Shown: one piece after another, positions 17,738 to 25,611 of the stretch | Layout: each line of letters opens with the position of its first letter | How positions within the stretch are numbered: the stretch's first letter is position 1 | Source: Halomonas cupida | GTDB taxonomy: Bacteria; Pseudomonadota; Gammaproteobacteria; Pseudomonadales; Halomonadaceae | DNA length: 64,000 bases | Direction: 5' to 3' | Assembly: GCF_900142755.1 (NCBI RefSeq) | Contig: NZ_FRCA01000006.1 | Coordinates: forward strand, 1 to 64,000 | Made by a program: the position numbers and the translations under genes | The notes under the pieces: generated by a model | Database searches by the model: none | Seen by the model: the letters and a program-made list of their open reading frames with translations, nothing else | What the model was told of the DNA's origin: nothing

Positions 17738-18699
17738 GCCTCGATCTGTTCGAGCAGCTGCTGACCACCTTCCACCTCGGCTGCGAACCGCTCATAGATG
17801 GGCGCCGAGCCATCAACGAAGGCCTGGCTATCGACCTCATTGATCTCCATGCCTGCCGCCTCGAAGTCTGCCAGCAGGCTGTCATCCAGCGACTCGCCCT
17901 GCTCCAGAGCAAAATCCTCGACATCCATTGCCGTCTGCTCCAGCACTTCACGCACGTGCTCGGGCAGTCGATTCCAGCTCGCCCCGGCCAGCACATAGGC
18001 CGGCGTATAGACATGATTGGAAAGGGACAGATAGTCCTGCACCTCCTGGAAACGCTGGGAGAAGATCTGCACCAGGGGGTTCTCCTGCCCGTCCATGGCA
18101 CCGGTCTGCAGCGCGACGAACGCCTCTGACAGCGCCATTGGAGCCGGATTGGCGCCATAGCTCTTGAACATCTCTACCCGCCAGACGCCGTTCGGTGTGC
18201 GCAGTTTGATTCCTTCCAGATCCTCAGGGGTCACGATGGGCCTGACATTGTTGGTGATCTGGCGAAAACCGTTTTCCCAGATGCCGATCAGGCGATAGCG
18301 ATTTTCCTCGGCGGCCTGCCCCAGCACATCACGGAGCACGTCATCCCGTACCTGGCGGAAATGATCACGGTTCTCGATCAGGTAAGGCATTTCGAACACC
18401 GAGAACTCCGGTGCGACGCTGGACATCACCGATGATGGCAAGGCCAGGTCGATGGTGCCGAGCTTCAGCTTGTTGAGCATCTGTGAATCATTGCCCAACT
18501 GGCTGGAGCCATAGACGACCACTTCAGCCTCGCCCTCCAGTCGTTCATTGGCCAATCGTGCGAATTCCCTGGCCGTGGTCTCGAACAGCGAACCCGGCCC
18601 ACCGACGTGCCCGAACTTGACTTCAATCTCATTGGCCTGAGCACTGCTGACACCCAATACGAGTGCGGAAGCGGCCAGTACGGTCTTGAGTAGCTTCAT
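17725..18699 (-). CDS. TRAP transporter periplasmic substrate-binding protein, DctP family
   Basis: Protein of 324 residues starting at ATG 18699 with a clear Sec signal peptide (MKLLKTVLAASALVLGVSSAQA, cleaved before NEIEVK). DctP family features are LANERLEGEAEVVVYGSSQLG, the conserved LEGIKLRTPNGVWRVEMFKS segment (arginine that usually salt-bridges a carboxylate), and GAMDGQENPLVQI. It is the first gene of the probable dctPQM-crotonase-CoA-transferase run. A palindromic site upstream (18880-18892) resembles one at the divergent promoter of the GntR regulator. A longer upstream frame is not part of the protein, since the signal peptide begins at 18699. Confidence 0.9.
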   Translation of the reverse strand: MKLLKTVLAASALVLGVSSAQANEIEVKFGHVGGPGSLFETTAREFARLANERLEGEAEVVVYGSSQLGNDSQMLNKLKLGTIDLALPSSVMSSVAPEFSVFEMPYLIENRDHFRQVRDDVLRDVLGQAAEENRYRLIGIWENGFRQITNNVRPIVTPEDLEGIKLRTPNGVWRVEMFKSYGANPAPMALSEAFVALQTGAMDGQENPLVQIFSQRFQEVQDYLSLSNHVYTPAYVLAGASWNRLPEHVREVLEQTAMDVEDFALEQGESLDDSLLADFEAAGMEINEVDSQAFVDGSAPIYERFAAEVEGGQQLLEQIEALRP

Positions 18700-18879
18700 C
18701 TCAACTCTCCGAAGCGTTGTTGTTCTGCAATAGCGTTCTACAACAGGATTTGCTGTTTGCACGGAAGATTGTTTACGCGAGAAGACTCAGGCGGCCTCTG
18801 CCGGTCGGTGACACTTTCCGTTGGTAAGGCTGCAGCTGATGGCACTGGATTGCCGCCTGACCAATGGAATATGGATACA

Positions 18880-18892
18880 TAATTCAAAATTA
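18880..18892. promoter_or_regulatory. Candidate GntR operator upstream of dctP
   Basis: TAATTCAAAATTA has 5-bp inverted arms around a 3-nt centre and is followed by GGTATTAT. The same core and flank occur near 20898-20920 in opposite orientation (ATAATACC beside AATTTTGAATT). It lies about 180 bp before the dctP start. The rest of the 18700-19198 gap shows no gene. Confidence 0.45.
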
Positions 18893-19198
18893 GGTATTAT
18901 ACTTTTGTCGTTGAAAGCGCAGTCAGAAATAGCGTTTTGTTATTAAAATTCAATGAATTAAAATAGAAAACCCCTCTCCAGATGCTCATCACCATGACCT
19001 GAGTCATCGCCATCAAACTTGAGCTCCCCGAGAGCTTCGGTGCTGCACCATCCAGGCAAAGGCGGCGATGATTTCTCCCTGTTCGCGCATTCCCGTGGCA
19101 ACTTCATGCCGTTTCGCTCAACCTTCTTTTGTCTGTTCGAGGGCCATTGCCAAGCTGGGTCGACAGTGAGTGGTGTCACTCGATCTCAGCGAGGAGCC

Positions 19199-20236
19199 AT
19201 GGCCAGACACGACAACAGCTATAAACTGCTTTTCAGTGAACCGAGCATGGTCAGGGATCTGCTACTCGGCTATGTGCGCGAAGACTGGGTGGAGCGACTG
19301 GATTTCAACAGTCTGGAGAAGGTCAGCGGAAGTTATGTGTCTGACGACCTGAAGGACCGTGAGGACGACATCATCTGGAGAGTACGCTGGGGTGATGAGT
19401 GGCTTTATGTCTACCTTCTACTCGAATTCCAGAGCACTATTGACCCCTTCATGGCGGTGCGGGTGATGGCTTACGAGGCATTGCTCTACCAGGACTTGAT
19501 CCGCCAGAAGGCACTCTGCCGAAACGGTAACCTGCCTCCAATACTCCCCATTGTGCTCTACAATGGTGAAAGGCGTTGGAACGCAGCCTGTGATGTCGCG
19601 GAACTGGTTGAGGACGTTCCCGGTGGATTGTCTCGATTTCGCCCGTCCCTGACCTACCTGCTGCTGGACGAGCAAGCCCTCGTCAGTCAGGAGAGCTTAC
19701 CGGCAGCCACCCACAACCTGGTGACAACGCTGTTCAAGCTTGAGCGCCAGCGGCATCCAGAACAGTGGGTGGACCTGATCCGGCAACTCGTCGAATGGTT
19801 GAATGCCCCTGAACATGCGTCGCTGCGCCGCGCATTTACGGTATGGATTCGACGAGTGCTGTTGTCCAGTCGTCTGCCGAATCTCGATAATGACGAAATA
19901 AACGCACTTCAGGACCTCCATGAGGTGAACCATATGTTGGCAGAAAACATCAAGAGGTGGCCGGAATACTGGCGAGAGGACGCTCGTCGGGAGGGGTTGA
20001 AGGAAGGCCGAGAGCAAGGACTGGAGCAAGGACTGGAGCAAGGACTGGAGCAAGGACTGGAGCAAGGACTGGAACAAGGGCTGGAGCAAGGGCGAAGGCA
20101 GGGACAGGAGCAAGCAACACTCGAGACGGCATGCAATCTCATCACCCAGACCTCACTGGATGATGCCACCATTGCCAGCGCCACAGGTCTAAACCTGAGA
20201 ATGGTCGAGACACTGAGACAGTCATTGCAGGATTGA
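19199..20236 (+). CDS. Rpn family recombination-promoting nuclease (PD-(D/E)XK, transposase_31)
   Basis: Protein of 345 residues. The start MARHDNSYKLLFSEP is the family signature, so ATG 19199 is used (GAGGAG close upstream). The PD-(D/E)XK core is visible: D in DREDDIIWRV, then YVYLLLEFQST (E-x-Q form) and ILPIVLYNGERRW. The C-terminus carries a low-complexity stretch of seven EQGL-type tetrapeptides, followed by a conserved tail (TSLDDATIASATGLNLRMVETLRQ). Rpn proteins are DNA nucleases first linked to recA-independent recombination and later to phage defence. The gene sits alone between a TRAP operon and a GlcG-like gene, as a mobile or defence-type insertion would. Confidence 0.9.
   Translation: MARHDNSYKLLFSEPSMVRDLLLGYVREDWVERLDFNSLEKVSGSYVSDDLKDREDDIIWRVRWGDEWLYVYLLLEFQSTIDPFMAVRVMAYEALLYQDLIRQKALCRNGNLPPILPIVLYNGERRWNAACDVAELVEDVPGGLSRFRPSLTYLLLDEQALVSQESLPAATHNLVTTLFKLERQRHPEQWVDLIRQLVEWLNAPEHASLRRAFTVWIRRVLLSSRLPNLDNDEINALQDLHEVNHMLAENIKRWPEYWREDARREGLKEGREQGLEQGLEQGLEQGLEQGLEQGLEQGRRQGQEQATLETACNLITQTSLDDATIASATGLNLRMVETLRQSLQD
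19934..20236 (+). CDS. Probable internal short Rpn product (RpnS-like antitoxin)
   Basis: Inside the Rpn gene and in the same frame, ATG 19934 (MLAENIKRWPEYWREDARR) is preceded by GAGGTG at 6-nt spacing, a better site than that of the full-length start. It would yield a 100-residue protein made of the helical linker, the EQGL repeats and the C-terminal tail. In E. coli Rpn systems an internally started short form binds and inhibits the toxic long form. That precedent is established; translation here is inferred from the ribosome-binding site alone. Confidence 0.5.
   Translation: MLAENIKRWPEYWREDARREGLKEGREQGLEQGLEQGLEQGLEQGLEQGLEQGRRQGQEQATLETACNLITQTSLDDATIASATGLNLRMVETLRQSLQD
20012..20095 (+). 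repeat. Seven 12-bp in-frame repeats in the Rpn gene
   Basis: The unit GAGCAAGGACTG (Glu-Gln-Gly-Leu) is repeated seven times, the first five identical and the last two slightly changed. Identical codons point to recent expansion. Because the unit is a multiple of three, copy-number change would alter linker length without breaking the frame. Confidence 0.9.
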
Positions 20237-20348
20237 CCTGGACACCACGCAGTCAGGGTGTCCGGCCATCAACACTATCTTCCTCTCCCCTTCCCACCAG
20301 CGCAGCCTGCCGGGCTACACACTTCTGTGGCCTTGCTGGTTGCGCTGT

Positions 20349-20810
20349 TCAGTCCGGCGCCAGTCCCGGTTTCCACTGCCGGGACTCGATACCCCGGATT
20401 GCGATCTGCTGATCCTCATCCGAGGAAGCACCGCTGACACCCACGGCGCCGATCACCCGGTCATCACTGTCCAGAATCAGCACACCTCCAGCAACCGGCA
20501 CGAAGCGTCCCTCTGCGGCAGCAGCCACCGAGGACAGAAATGCCGGGCGCAGTGCATTACGCTCGCCGATGGTACCGCTGGAGATGCCCATTCCCAGAGC
20601 CGCATTGGCCTTGCCCATGGCGACTGGAGCACGCAATGGACTGCACCCATCCTCGCGCTCAGCGACCACCACATGGCCACCGGTGTCCAGCACCACGATC
20701 GATAGCGGTGGCAATGCCCACTCACGTGCCAATGCCAGGCCGGCATCGATCAACTCCCTCACCTGCTGGCGCGGCAACTCCACCTTCGCTGCAAACACCT
20801 GTCCGGCCAT
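20349..20810 (-). CDS. GlcG/HbpS family heme-binding-like protein
   Basis: Protein of 153 residues with the GlcG/HbpS fold: REWALPPLSIVVLDTGGHVVVAEREDG, a central MGKANAALGMG helix, and GGVLILDSDDRVIGAVGVSGASSDEDQQIA near the end. ATG 20810 follows GGAGG. It is divergent from a GntR regulator at 21070, with a palindromic operator between them. Proteins of this family accompany glycolate oxidase and other dehydrogenase operons. Their role is unclear (heme or cofactor binding, oxidative stress). It is paralogous to glcG at 26980. Confidence 0.85.
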   Translation of the reverse strand: MAGQVFAAKVELPRQQVRELIDAGLALAREWALPPLSIVVLDTGGHVVVAEREDGCSPLRAPVAMGKANAALGMGISSGTIGERNALRPAFLSSVAAAAEGRFVPVAGGVLILDSDDRVIGAVGVSGASSDEDQQIAIRGIESRQWKPGLAPD

Positions 20811-20897
20811 GGTCTGTCCTCCAATGCATCGCTTGTTGTTGTGCAGCAGTCGTTTCCGAAAGGATCCCGGACTGCTGGAGAAAATGGATTGGACTGA

Positions 20898-20914
20898 ATG
20901 AATTTTGAATTCAT
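20898..20914. promoter_or_regulatory. Palindromic operator in the divergent glcG-like/GntR promoter
   Basis: ATGAATTTTGAATTCAT is a perfect 7-bp inverted repeat with a 3-nt centre. It lies midway between the divergent starts at 20810 and 21070, where a GntR autoregulatory site would be expected. A related half-conserved site precedes dctP. Confidence 0.6.
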
Positions 20915-21069
20915 AATACCAAAAACCAGCAACGTCAAGCCCCTTGATATGGGGAAAATCGTCGTTATTACGCTGTTTCAGCGATGAAATTGCCGTATTG
21001 TTCCGCGCCTCAAGATGCGGCAAGGTACAGCGAACGGCTGTGACGCCGATACGACTCAGGAAATACAAC

Positions 21070-21726
21070 ATGGAAAAGATTCAGCCGCGCAGCCTGTATC
21101 TCGAAGTGGCCGACAGGGTCCGCGACCTGATCGAGCAGGGAGCACTGCTTCCCGGGGAAAAGATCGCCGAGAAGGAACTCTGCGAGCGCTTCGGCGTATC
21201 GCGCACTCCCCTGCGCGAGGCCCTCAAGGTGCTGACCTCCGAGGGCCTGGTGGAGAACCTGCCCAACCGGGGGTCGCGGGTGGTACGCCTGACACGCGAA
21301 GGCGTGCAGAATACCTATGATGTCATGGGCGCTCTGGAGGGGCTTTCCGGGGAGCTGGCCTGCAACTCCATCAGCGATGCCGAGATTGCTGCCATCCGCA
21401 GGCTTCACCAACGCATGCTGGGCCACTACCAGCGCAAGGAGCTCAAACCCTACTTCCAGGTCAATCAGCGGATACACGAGGCCATCCTCGCCGCGTCACG
21501 CAATGAAGTACTCAGCGAGATGTACAACAATCTCAGCCAGCGAGTGAAACGTATCCGCTACAGCGTGGAAATGGGTGAAGACAACTGGGCCCAGGCCGTT
21601 GCCGACCATGAAGCCATGCTCGAGGCACTGGAAGCCCGTGATGGCCCGAAGCTGGGTACGATCCTGCGCAAGCATCTACGCCACAAGCTGGAGGTGGCTG
21701 CGGTATCCGGCATCATCGACGACTGA
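21070..21726 (+). CDS. GntR family regulator, FCD (FadR) subfamily
   Basis: Protein of 218 residues. The N-terminal winged helix is clear: RSLYLEVADRVRDLIEQGAL, LCERFGVSRTPLREALKVL and EGLVENLPNRGSRV. The FCD effector domain follows, with metal or carboxylate-ligand histidines around HQRMLGHYQ, RIHEAILAAS and ADHEAMLEALE. ATG 21070 is chosen because the helix-turn-helix begins right after it; upstream codons are not conserved. It is divergent from the glcG-like gene and probably controls it and the TRAP/CoA-transferase cluster, based on shared palindromes. FCD regulators usually sense small organic acids. Confidence 0.85.
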   Translation: MEKIQPRSLYLEVADRVRDLIEQGALLPGEKIAEKELCERFGVSRTPLREALKVLTSEGLVENLPNRGSRVVRLTREGVQNTYDVMGALEGLSGELACNSISDAEIAAIRRLHQRMLGHYQRKELKPYFQVNQRIHEAILAASRNEVLSEMYNNLSQRVKRIRYSVEMGEDNWAQAVADHEAMLEALEARDGPKLGTILRKHLRHKLEVAAVSGIIDD

Positions 21727-21735
21727 ACACTGCCG

Positions 21736-22506
21736 TCACCAGTCCTCCAGTCGCATGGCAGCACGTTCGAGCCGCTGCCCTTCCGCATCGATCTCGCGCA
21801 ACTGTTCACTGATGGTCGACAGGTGCTCGAGGGCGATGCGACGCGCCAACTGTGGCTTGCCCTCGACCACGGCACGGTGCAAACGCGCATGTTGACGATT
21901 GATCATGTCTCGGGAGTCGGGACGGTGATACAGGTGGCGGACCGAGGCAAACACCGAACTCAACAACAGGTCGGTGAGGCTGGACAAGGTGTGCATCAAC
22001 ACCGGGTTGTGTGATGCCTGACAGATGGCCAGATGGAAGGCGTGATCCAATCGTGCCAGGCGCCCGACATCAATACTCTCGGCCTGCTCCACATAGTCGG
22101 CCATCTCCCGATAGCGGCGGGTGATCAACACTCGATCGGACGGCGTGCCACGGTTGGCCGCCAGGCTTGCCGACTCGCCTTCCAGCAGGGCCCGGACTTC
22201 CAACAGATCGTAGAGTGTCCTCGGATGCTCACGAAACAGGTGCATCAACGGCGTGACATGCGGCGCTTCCACCAGCGGAGCCACTTCCGACCCCCGCCCC
22301 TGACGTGTGATGATGATGCCCTTGCTGCGTAACGTTCCCAGGGCCTCGCGCAGCGATGATCGTGCCACCCCCAGCCGCTCACAGAGACGGCGTTCGGATG
22401 GCAGCAACTGACCAGGCCGAAAGACACCGTCGAGAATCAAGGTTTCCAATCGCGAGGCAATCGCCTGAGGAGTACTCGACGGTTTCAGGCGTTCGGTATC
22501 ATCCAT
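21736..22506 (-). CDS. glcC: Glycolate operon regulator GlcC (GntR/FCD)
   Basis: Protein of 256 residues matching E. coli GlcC along its length. Shared features include LILDGVFRPGQLLPSERRLCERLG in the wing-helix, PLMHLFREHPRTLYDLLEVRALLEGESASLAA, and the near-identical LDHAFHLAICQASHNPVLMHTLSSLTDLL segment. ATG 22506 follows GGGGGGAG; a longer frame is not conserved. It is divergent from glcD. GlcC activates glcDEF in response to glycolate. A TGGT-N3-ACCA palindrome in the shared promoter region is a likely binding site. It converges on the other GntR gene with a 9-bp gap. Confidence 0.92.
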   Translation of the reverse strand: MDDTERLKPSSTPQAIASRLETLILDGVFRPGQLLPSERRLCERLGVARSSLREALGTLRSKGIIITRQGRGSEVAPLVEAPHVTPLMHLFREHPRTLYDLLEVRALLEGESASLAANRGTPSDRVLITRRYREMADYVEQAESIDVGRLARLDHAFHLAICQASHNPVLMHTLSSLTDLLLSSVFASVRHLYHRPDSRDMINRQHARLHRAVVEGKPQLARRIALEHLSTISEQLREIDAEGQRLERAAMRLEDW

Positions 22507-22649
22507 CCTGTTGCTCCCCCCTCTTGTCTCCAGCAAGCTCTCTGGTTTACAGCCTCACCACAGCACCTGCGAAAGGTCTGTAATACTCTGAATCAATGAG
22601 GAATCATCCGCTACAGGGCGTAGATCTCGTACCCAACGGACGGAAATAA

Positions 22650-22662
22650 CTGGTCAGACCAG
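22650..22662. promoter_or_regulatory. Candidate GlcC operator
   Basis: CTGGTCAGACCAG is a perfect 5-bp inverted repeat with a 3-nt centre and matches the TGGT-N3-ACCA type of site used by FadR-subfamily regulators such as PdhR and LldR. It lies 144 bp from the glcC start and 217 bp before the glcD start, inside the 372-bp divergent region. I found nothing else definite in that region. Confidence 0.6.
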
Positions 22663-22878
22663 CAAACCAGAATCTGGACAGCATCGTCAAGGACGCGCAG
22701 ATTGGAGTCTGCTGGCAACGATCGATTTCACAACAATCAGTTCAACAACCAGCAATTCCACGACAACCATGTCTCGACGACCATGTCACGAAAACAGGCG
22801 TTGTCTGGCCAGAGGTGTCCTCACCGGCCGCCTTTCGACAAAAACTGACGTCCAGTACAGATCAGAATGGGGAAGCCC

Positions 22879-24378
22879 ATGAACATCCTTCACGACGCCC
22901 GCCTTGATGGCGAACTCGTGCAGCATGACCGTGCCGAAGTGCTGGCAGCGCTCTCCCGGGCGGCCCCCGGCTTGACACTGCTGCACCGGGAGGAGGACCT
23001 GCGCCCCTTCGAATGTGATGGCCTGGCCGCCTACCGAGTGCTGCCGATGCTGGTGGCCCTACCCGAGACGCTCGACCAGGTCGAGGCGCTACTGCGCAAG
23101 TGTCATGAGGTCCGCGTTCCTGTGGTCACCCGCGGTGCCGGAACTGGGCTTTCTGGTGGCGCTCTGCCCCTTGAGCAGGGCGTGCTGTTGGTCATGTCAC
23201 GCTTCAACCGGATTCTCGAGATCGATGCCGATGCGCGCATTGCTCGCGTTCAACCCGGTGTGCGCAATCTAGCAATCTCCGAGGCCGTAGCACCCCATGG
23301 GCTCTATTACGCCCCGGACCCTTCCTCACAGATCGCCTGCTCGATCGGTGGCAACGTGGCCGAGAATGCCGGCGGCGTTCACTGCCTCAAGTACGGATTG
23401 ACGGTGCACAATGTTCTGAGCATCGACGTCATGACCATCGAAGGGGAGCGCATGACCATCGGCTCCTCTGCACTCGACAGCCCCGGCTTCGACCTTCTCG
23501 CACTGATGATGGGCTCGGAAGGTATGCTCGGAGTGGTCACGGAAGTGACCGTCAAACTCCTGCCCAGACCCGAGACAGCGAAAGTGCTGATGGCAAGCTT
23601 CGATGACATCGAGAAGGCCGGCTCCGCCGTCGGAGCGATCATTGCCGCCGGCATCATTCCCGGTGGACTGGAGATGATGGATAACCTCGCCATTCGCGCC
23701 GCCGAGGACTTCATTAATGCTGGCTACCCCGTGGAAGCCGAAGCCATTCTGCTGTGCGAGCTGGATGGCGTCGAGGCCGATGTCCAGCAGGATATCGACA
23801 CGGTTCGCGGCGTGCTCGAGACTTCCGGAGCTACCGGCATCCAACTGGCCCGTGATGAAGCCGAACGTGCACGCTTCTGGGCCGGACGCAAGAATGCCTT
23901 CCCCGCGGTCGGTCGCATGTCGCCGGACTACTACTGCATGGACGGCACCATTCCCAGACGCGAGCTGCCCCGTGTGCTCAAGGGCATCAGCCAGCTGTCC
24001 GAGGAATATGGCCTGCGGGTGGCCAATGTCTTTCATGCCGGTGACGGCAACATGCACCCACTGATCCTGTTCGACGCCAACCGCGAAGGCGAGCTGGCCA
24101 CCGCTGAAGCGCTCGGCGGCAAGATCCTCGAGCTATGTGTTGAAGCCGGCGGCTCGATTACCGGGGAACACGGCGTCGGCCGCGAGAAGATCAATCAGAT
24201 GTGCGCCCAGTTCGGCAGCCTGGAAATCACCGCCTTCCATGCGGTCAAGAGAGCCTTTGATGCACATGGATTGCTCAACCCGGGCAAGAACATCCCCACC
24301 CTCGCCCGCTGCGCCGAATTCGGCGCCATGCACGTCCACAACAACGAACTGCCGCACCCGGAACTGCCGCGCTTTTGA
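22879..24378 (+). CDS. glcD: Glycolate oxidase FAD subunit GlcD
   Basis: Protein of 499 residues, the same length as E. coli GlcD and very similar throughout. Key stretches are VVTRGAGTGLSGGALPLE (FAD PCMH domain), YYAPDPSSQIACSIGGNVAENAGG, FHAGDGNMHPLILFD and ITGEHGVGREKINQM. It oxidises glycolate to glyoxylate with GlcE and GlcF at the membrane. ATG 22879 is chosen because it matches the E. coli start (MSILYEERLDG versus MNILHDARLDG) and GGGGA lies 5 nt upstream. A further in-frame ATG at 22867 has no such site. First gene of glcDEF. Confidence 0.95.
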   Translation: MNILHDARLDGELVQHDRAEVLAALSRAAPGLTLLHREEDLRPFECDGLAAYRVLPMLVALPETLDQVEALLRKCHEVRVPVVTRGAGTGLSGGALPLEQGVLLVMSRFNRILEIDADARIARVQPGVRNLAISEAVAPHGLYYAPDPSSQIACSIGGNVAENAGGVHCLKYGLTVHNVLSIDVMTIEGERMTIGSSALDSPGFDLLALMMGSEGMLGVVTEVTVKLLPRPETAKVLMASFDDIEKAGSAVGAIIAAGIIPGGLEMMDNLAIRAAEDFINAGYPVEAEAILLCELDGVEADVQQDIDTVRGVLETSGATGIQLARDEAERARFWAGRKNAFPAVGRMSPDYYCMDGTIPRRELPRVLKGISQLSEEYGLRVANVFHAGDGNMHPLILFDANREGELATAEALGGKILELCVEAGGSITGEHGVGREKINQMCAQFGSLEITAFHAVKRAFDAHGLLNPGKNIPTLARCAEFGAMHVHNNELPHPELPRF

Positions 24379-24387
24379 GGAAATCCC

Positions 24388-25491
24388 ATGTCAGTGACTG
24401 CACCCTCCATGGCCCCGCACGACGACCTCGTCAATCTCGCCGAGCGTCTTCAGCAGGCGGATCGTGACGGCAGCGCCATTCGCATCGAAGGTGGCGGAAC
24501 GCGATACTTCACCGGCCGCCAGGTGACGGGAGAAGTGCTCAGCACACGCCAGCATCGCGGCATCACCAGCTATGACCCGGTCGAGCTGATCGTTTCCGTA
24601 CGCTCCGGCACCCTTCTGCAGGAGCTCGAGGCCAGCCTGGCCGAACAGGGCCAGATGCTGCCCTTCGAACCACCCCGGCTGGGCGAGCAAGGCACCATCG
24701 GAGGCATGGTTGCCAGCGGGCTGTCCGGCCCGCGGCGCCCCTGGGCTGGTGCCGTGCGTGACTTCGTACTTGGCATGCGAGTGCTCGATCACCAGGGCCG
24801 CGAGCAACGCTTCGGCGGCGAAGTGATGAAGAATGTCGCCGGGTATGACCTGTCTCGACTGATGGTCGGCGCCCAGGGAAGCCTGGGGTTGATCACCGAG
24901 GTATCCCTCAAGGTACTGCCGATCGCCGGCACCAGTCGCAGCCTGCGCCTCGAGATGTCCCGCGACCAGGCCATGCAGAAGCTATCCGTCTGGGGGCGCA
25001 AACCACTGCCGTTGAGCGGCGCCACCTGGCATGACGGAGCCCTGCACCTGCGTCTGGAAGGCGGGCCGGGCTCCGTGACAGACACCGCGGCCATGATCGG
25101 TGGAGACAGGCTCGATGACCGTTACTGGCAGCAACTGCGGGACTGGCAGCTGCCACTCTTCTCGCGGGAATCTCTCCACACGGACCCACGTCCACTGTGG
25201 CGATTGTCCCTGCCCGCCCAGACACCACCGCTGCCGTTACCGGAACTCGAGGATGCCATACAGATTGATGACTGGGCCGGCTGTCAGCGCTGGCTACGCA
25301 CAGACATCGACGCCACAACACTGCGTGAGGCCTGTACTCGGGCAGGCGGCCATGCCACCTGCTTCACCCCGGGACACACCACCCCCTTCACGCCCCTGGC
25401 CTCAGCAGTAGCGCGCTATCACCGCCAGCTCAAGCAGCAACTGGACCCCAGGGGCATCTTCAACCCCGGTCGGTTATATCCCGACCTCTAG
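24388..25491 (+). CDS. glcE: Glycolate oxidase FAD-binding subunit GlcE
   Basis: Protein of 367 residues with one PCMH FAD domain: IEGGGTRYFTG, MLPFEPPRLGEQGTIGGMVASGLSGPRRP and VMKNVAGYDLSRLMVGAQGSLG. It ends RGIFNPGRLYPDL, the family's usual tail. GAGGAAA precedes the start, 9 nt after the glcD stop, so translation is probably coupled. It is a structural and FAD-binding partner needed for glycolate oxidase activity. It is slightly longer than the E. coli protein (350). Confidence 0.95.
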   Translation: MSVTAPSMAPHDDLVNLAERLQQADRDGSAIRIEGGGTRYFTGRQVTGEVLSTRQHRGITSYDPVELIVSVRSGTLLQELEASLAEQGQMLPFEPPRLGEQGTIGGMVASGLSGPRRPWAGAVRDFVLGMRVLDHQGREQRFGGEVMKNVAGYDLSRLMVGAQGSLGLITEVSLKVLPIAGTSRSLRLEMSRDQAMQKLSVWGRKPLPLSGATWHDGALHLRLEGGPGSVTDTAAMIGGDRLDDRYWQQLRDWQLPLFSRESLHTDPRPLWRLSLPAQTPPLPLPELEDAIQIDDWAGCQRWLRTDIDATTLREACTRAGGHATCFTPGHTTPFTPLASAVARYHRQLKQQLDPRGIFNPGRLYPDL

Positions 25492-25611
25492 AGGGTATGC
25501 CCCCCAACGCTCCCGTGCTCTGTCTTCAATTGCCTGTCTTCAGCCATCTATCTTCAACGACAAATAGCCACCGGGCCAACGCAGCCCGAGAGCCATCAGG
25601 ACCAGCACAAG

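Noticed and set aside
19199-20236. Reading the Rpn gene as an active insertion-sequence transposase
   Set aside because: No terminal inverted repeats or target duplications are visible around it; the family is a PD-(D/E)XK nuclease despite the transposase_31 label.
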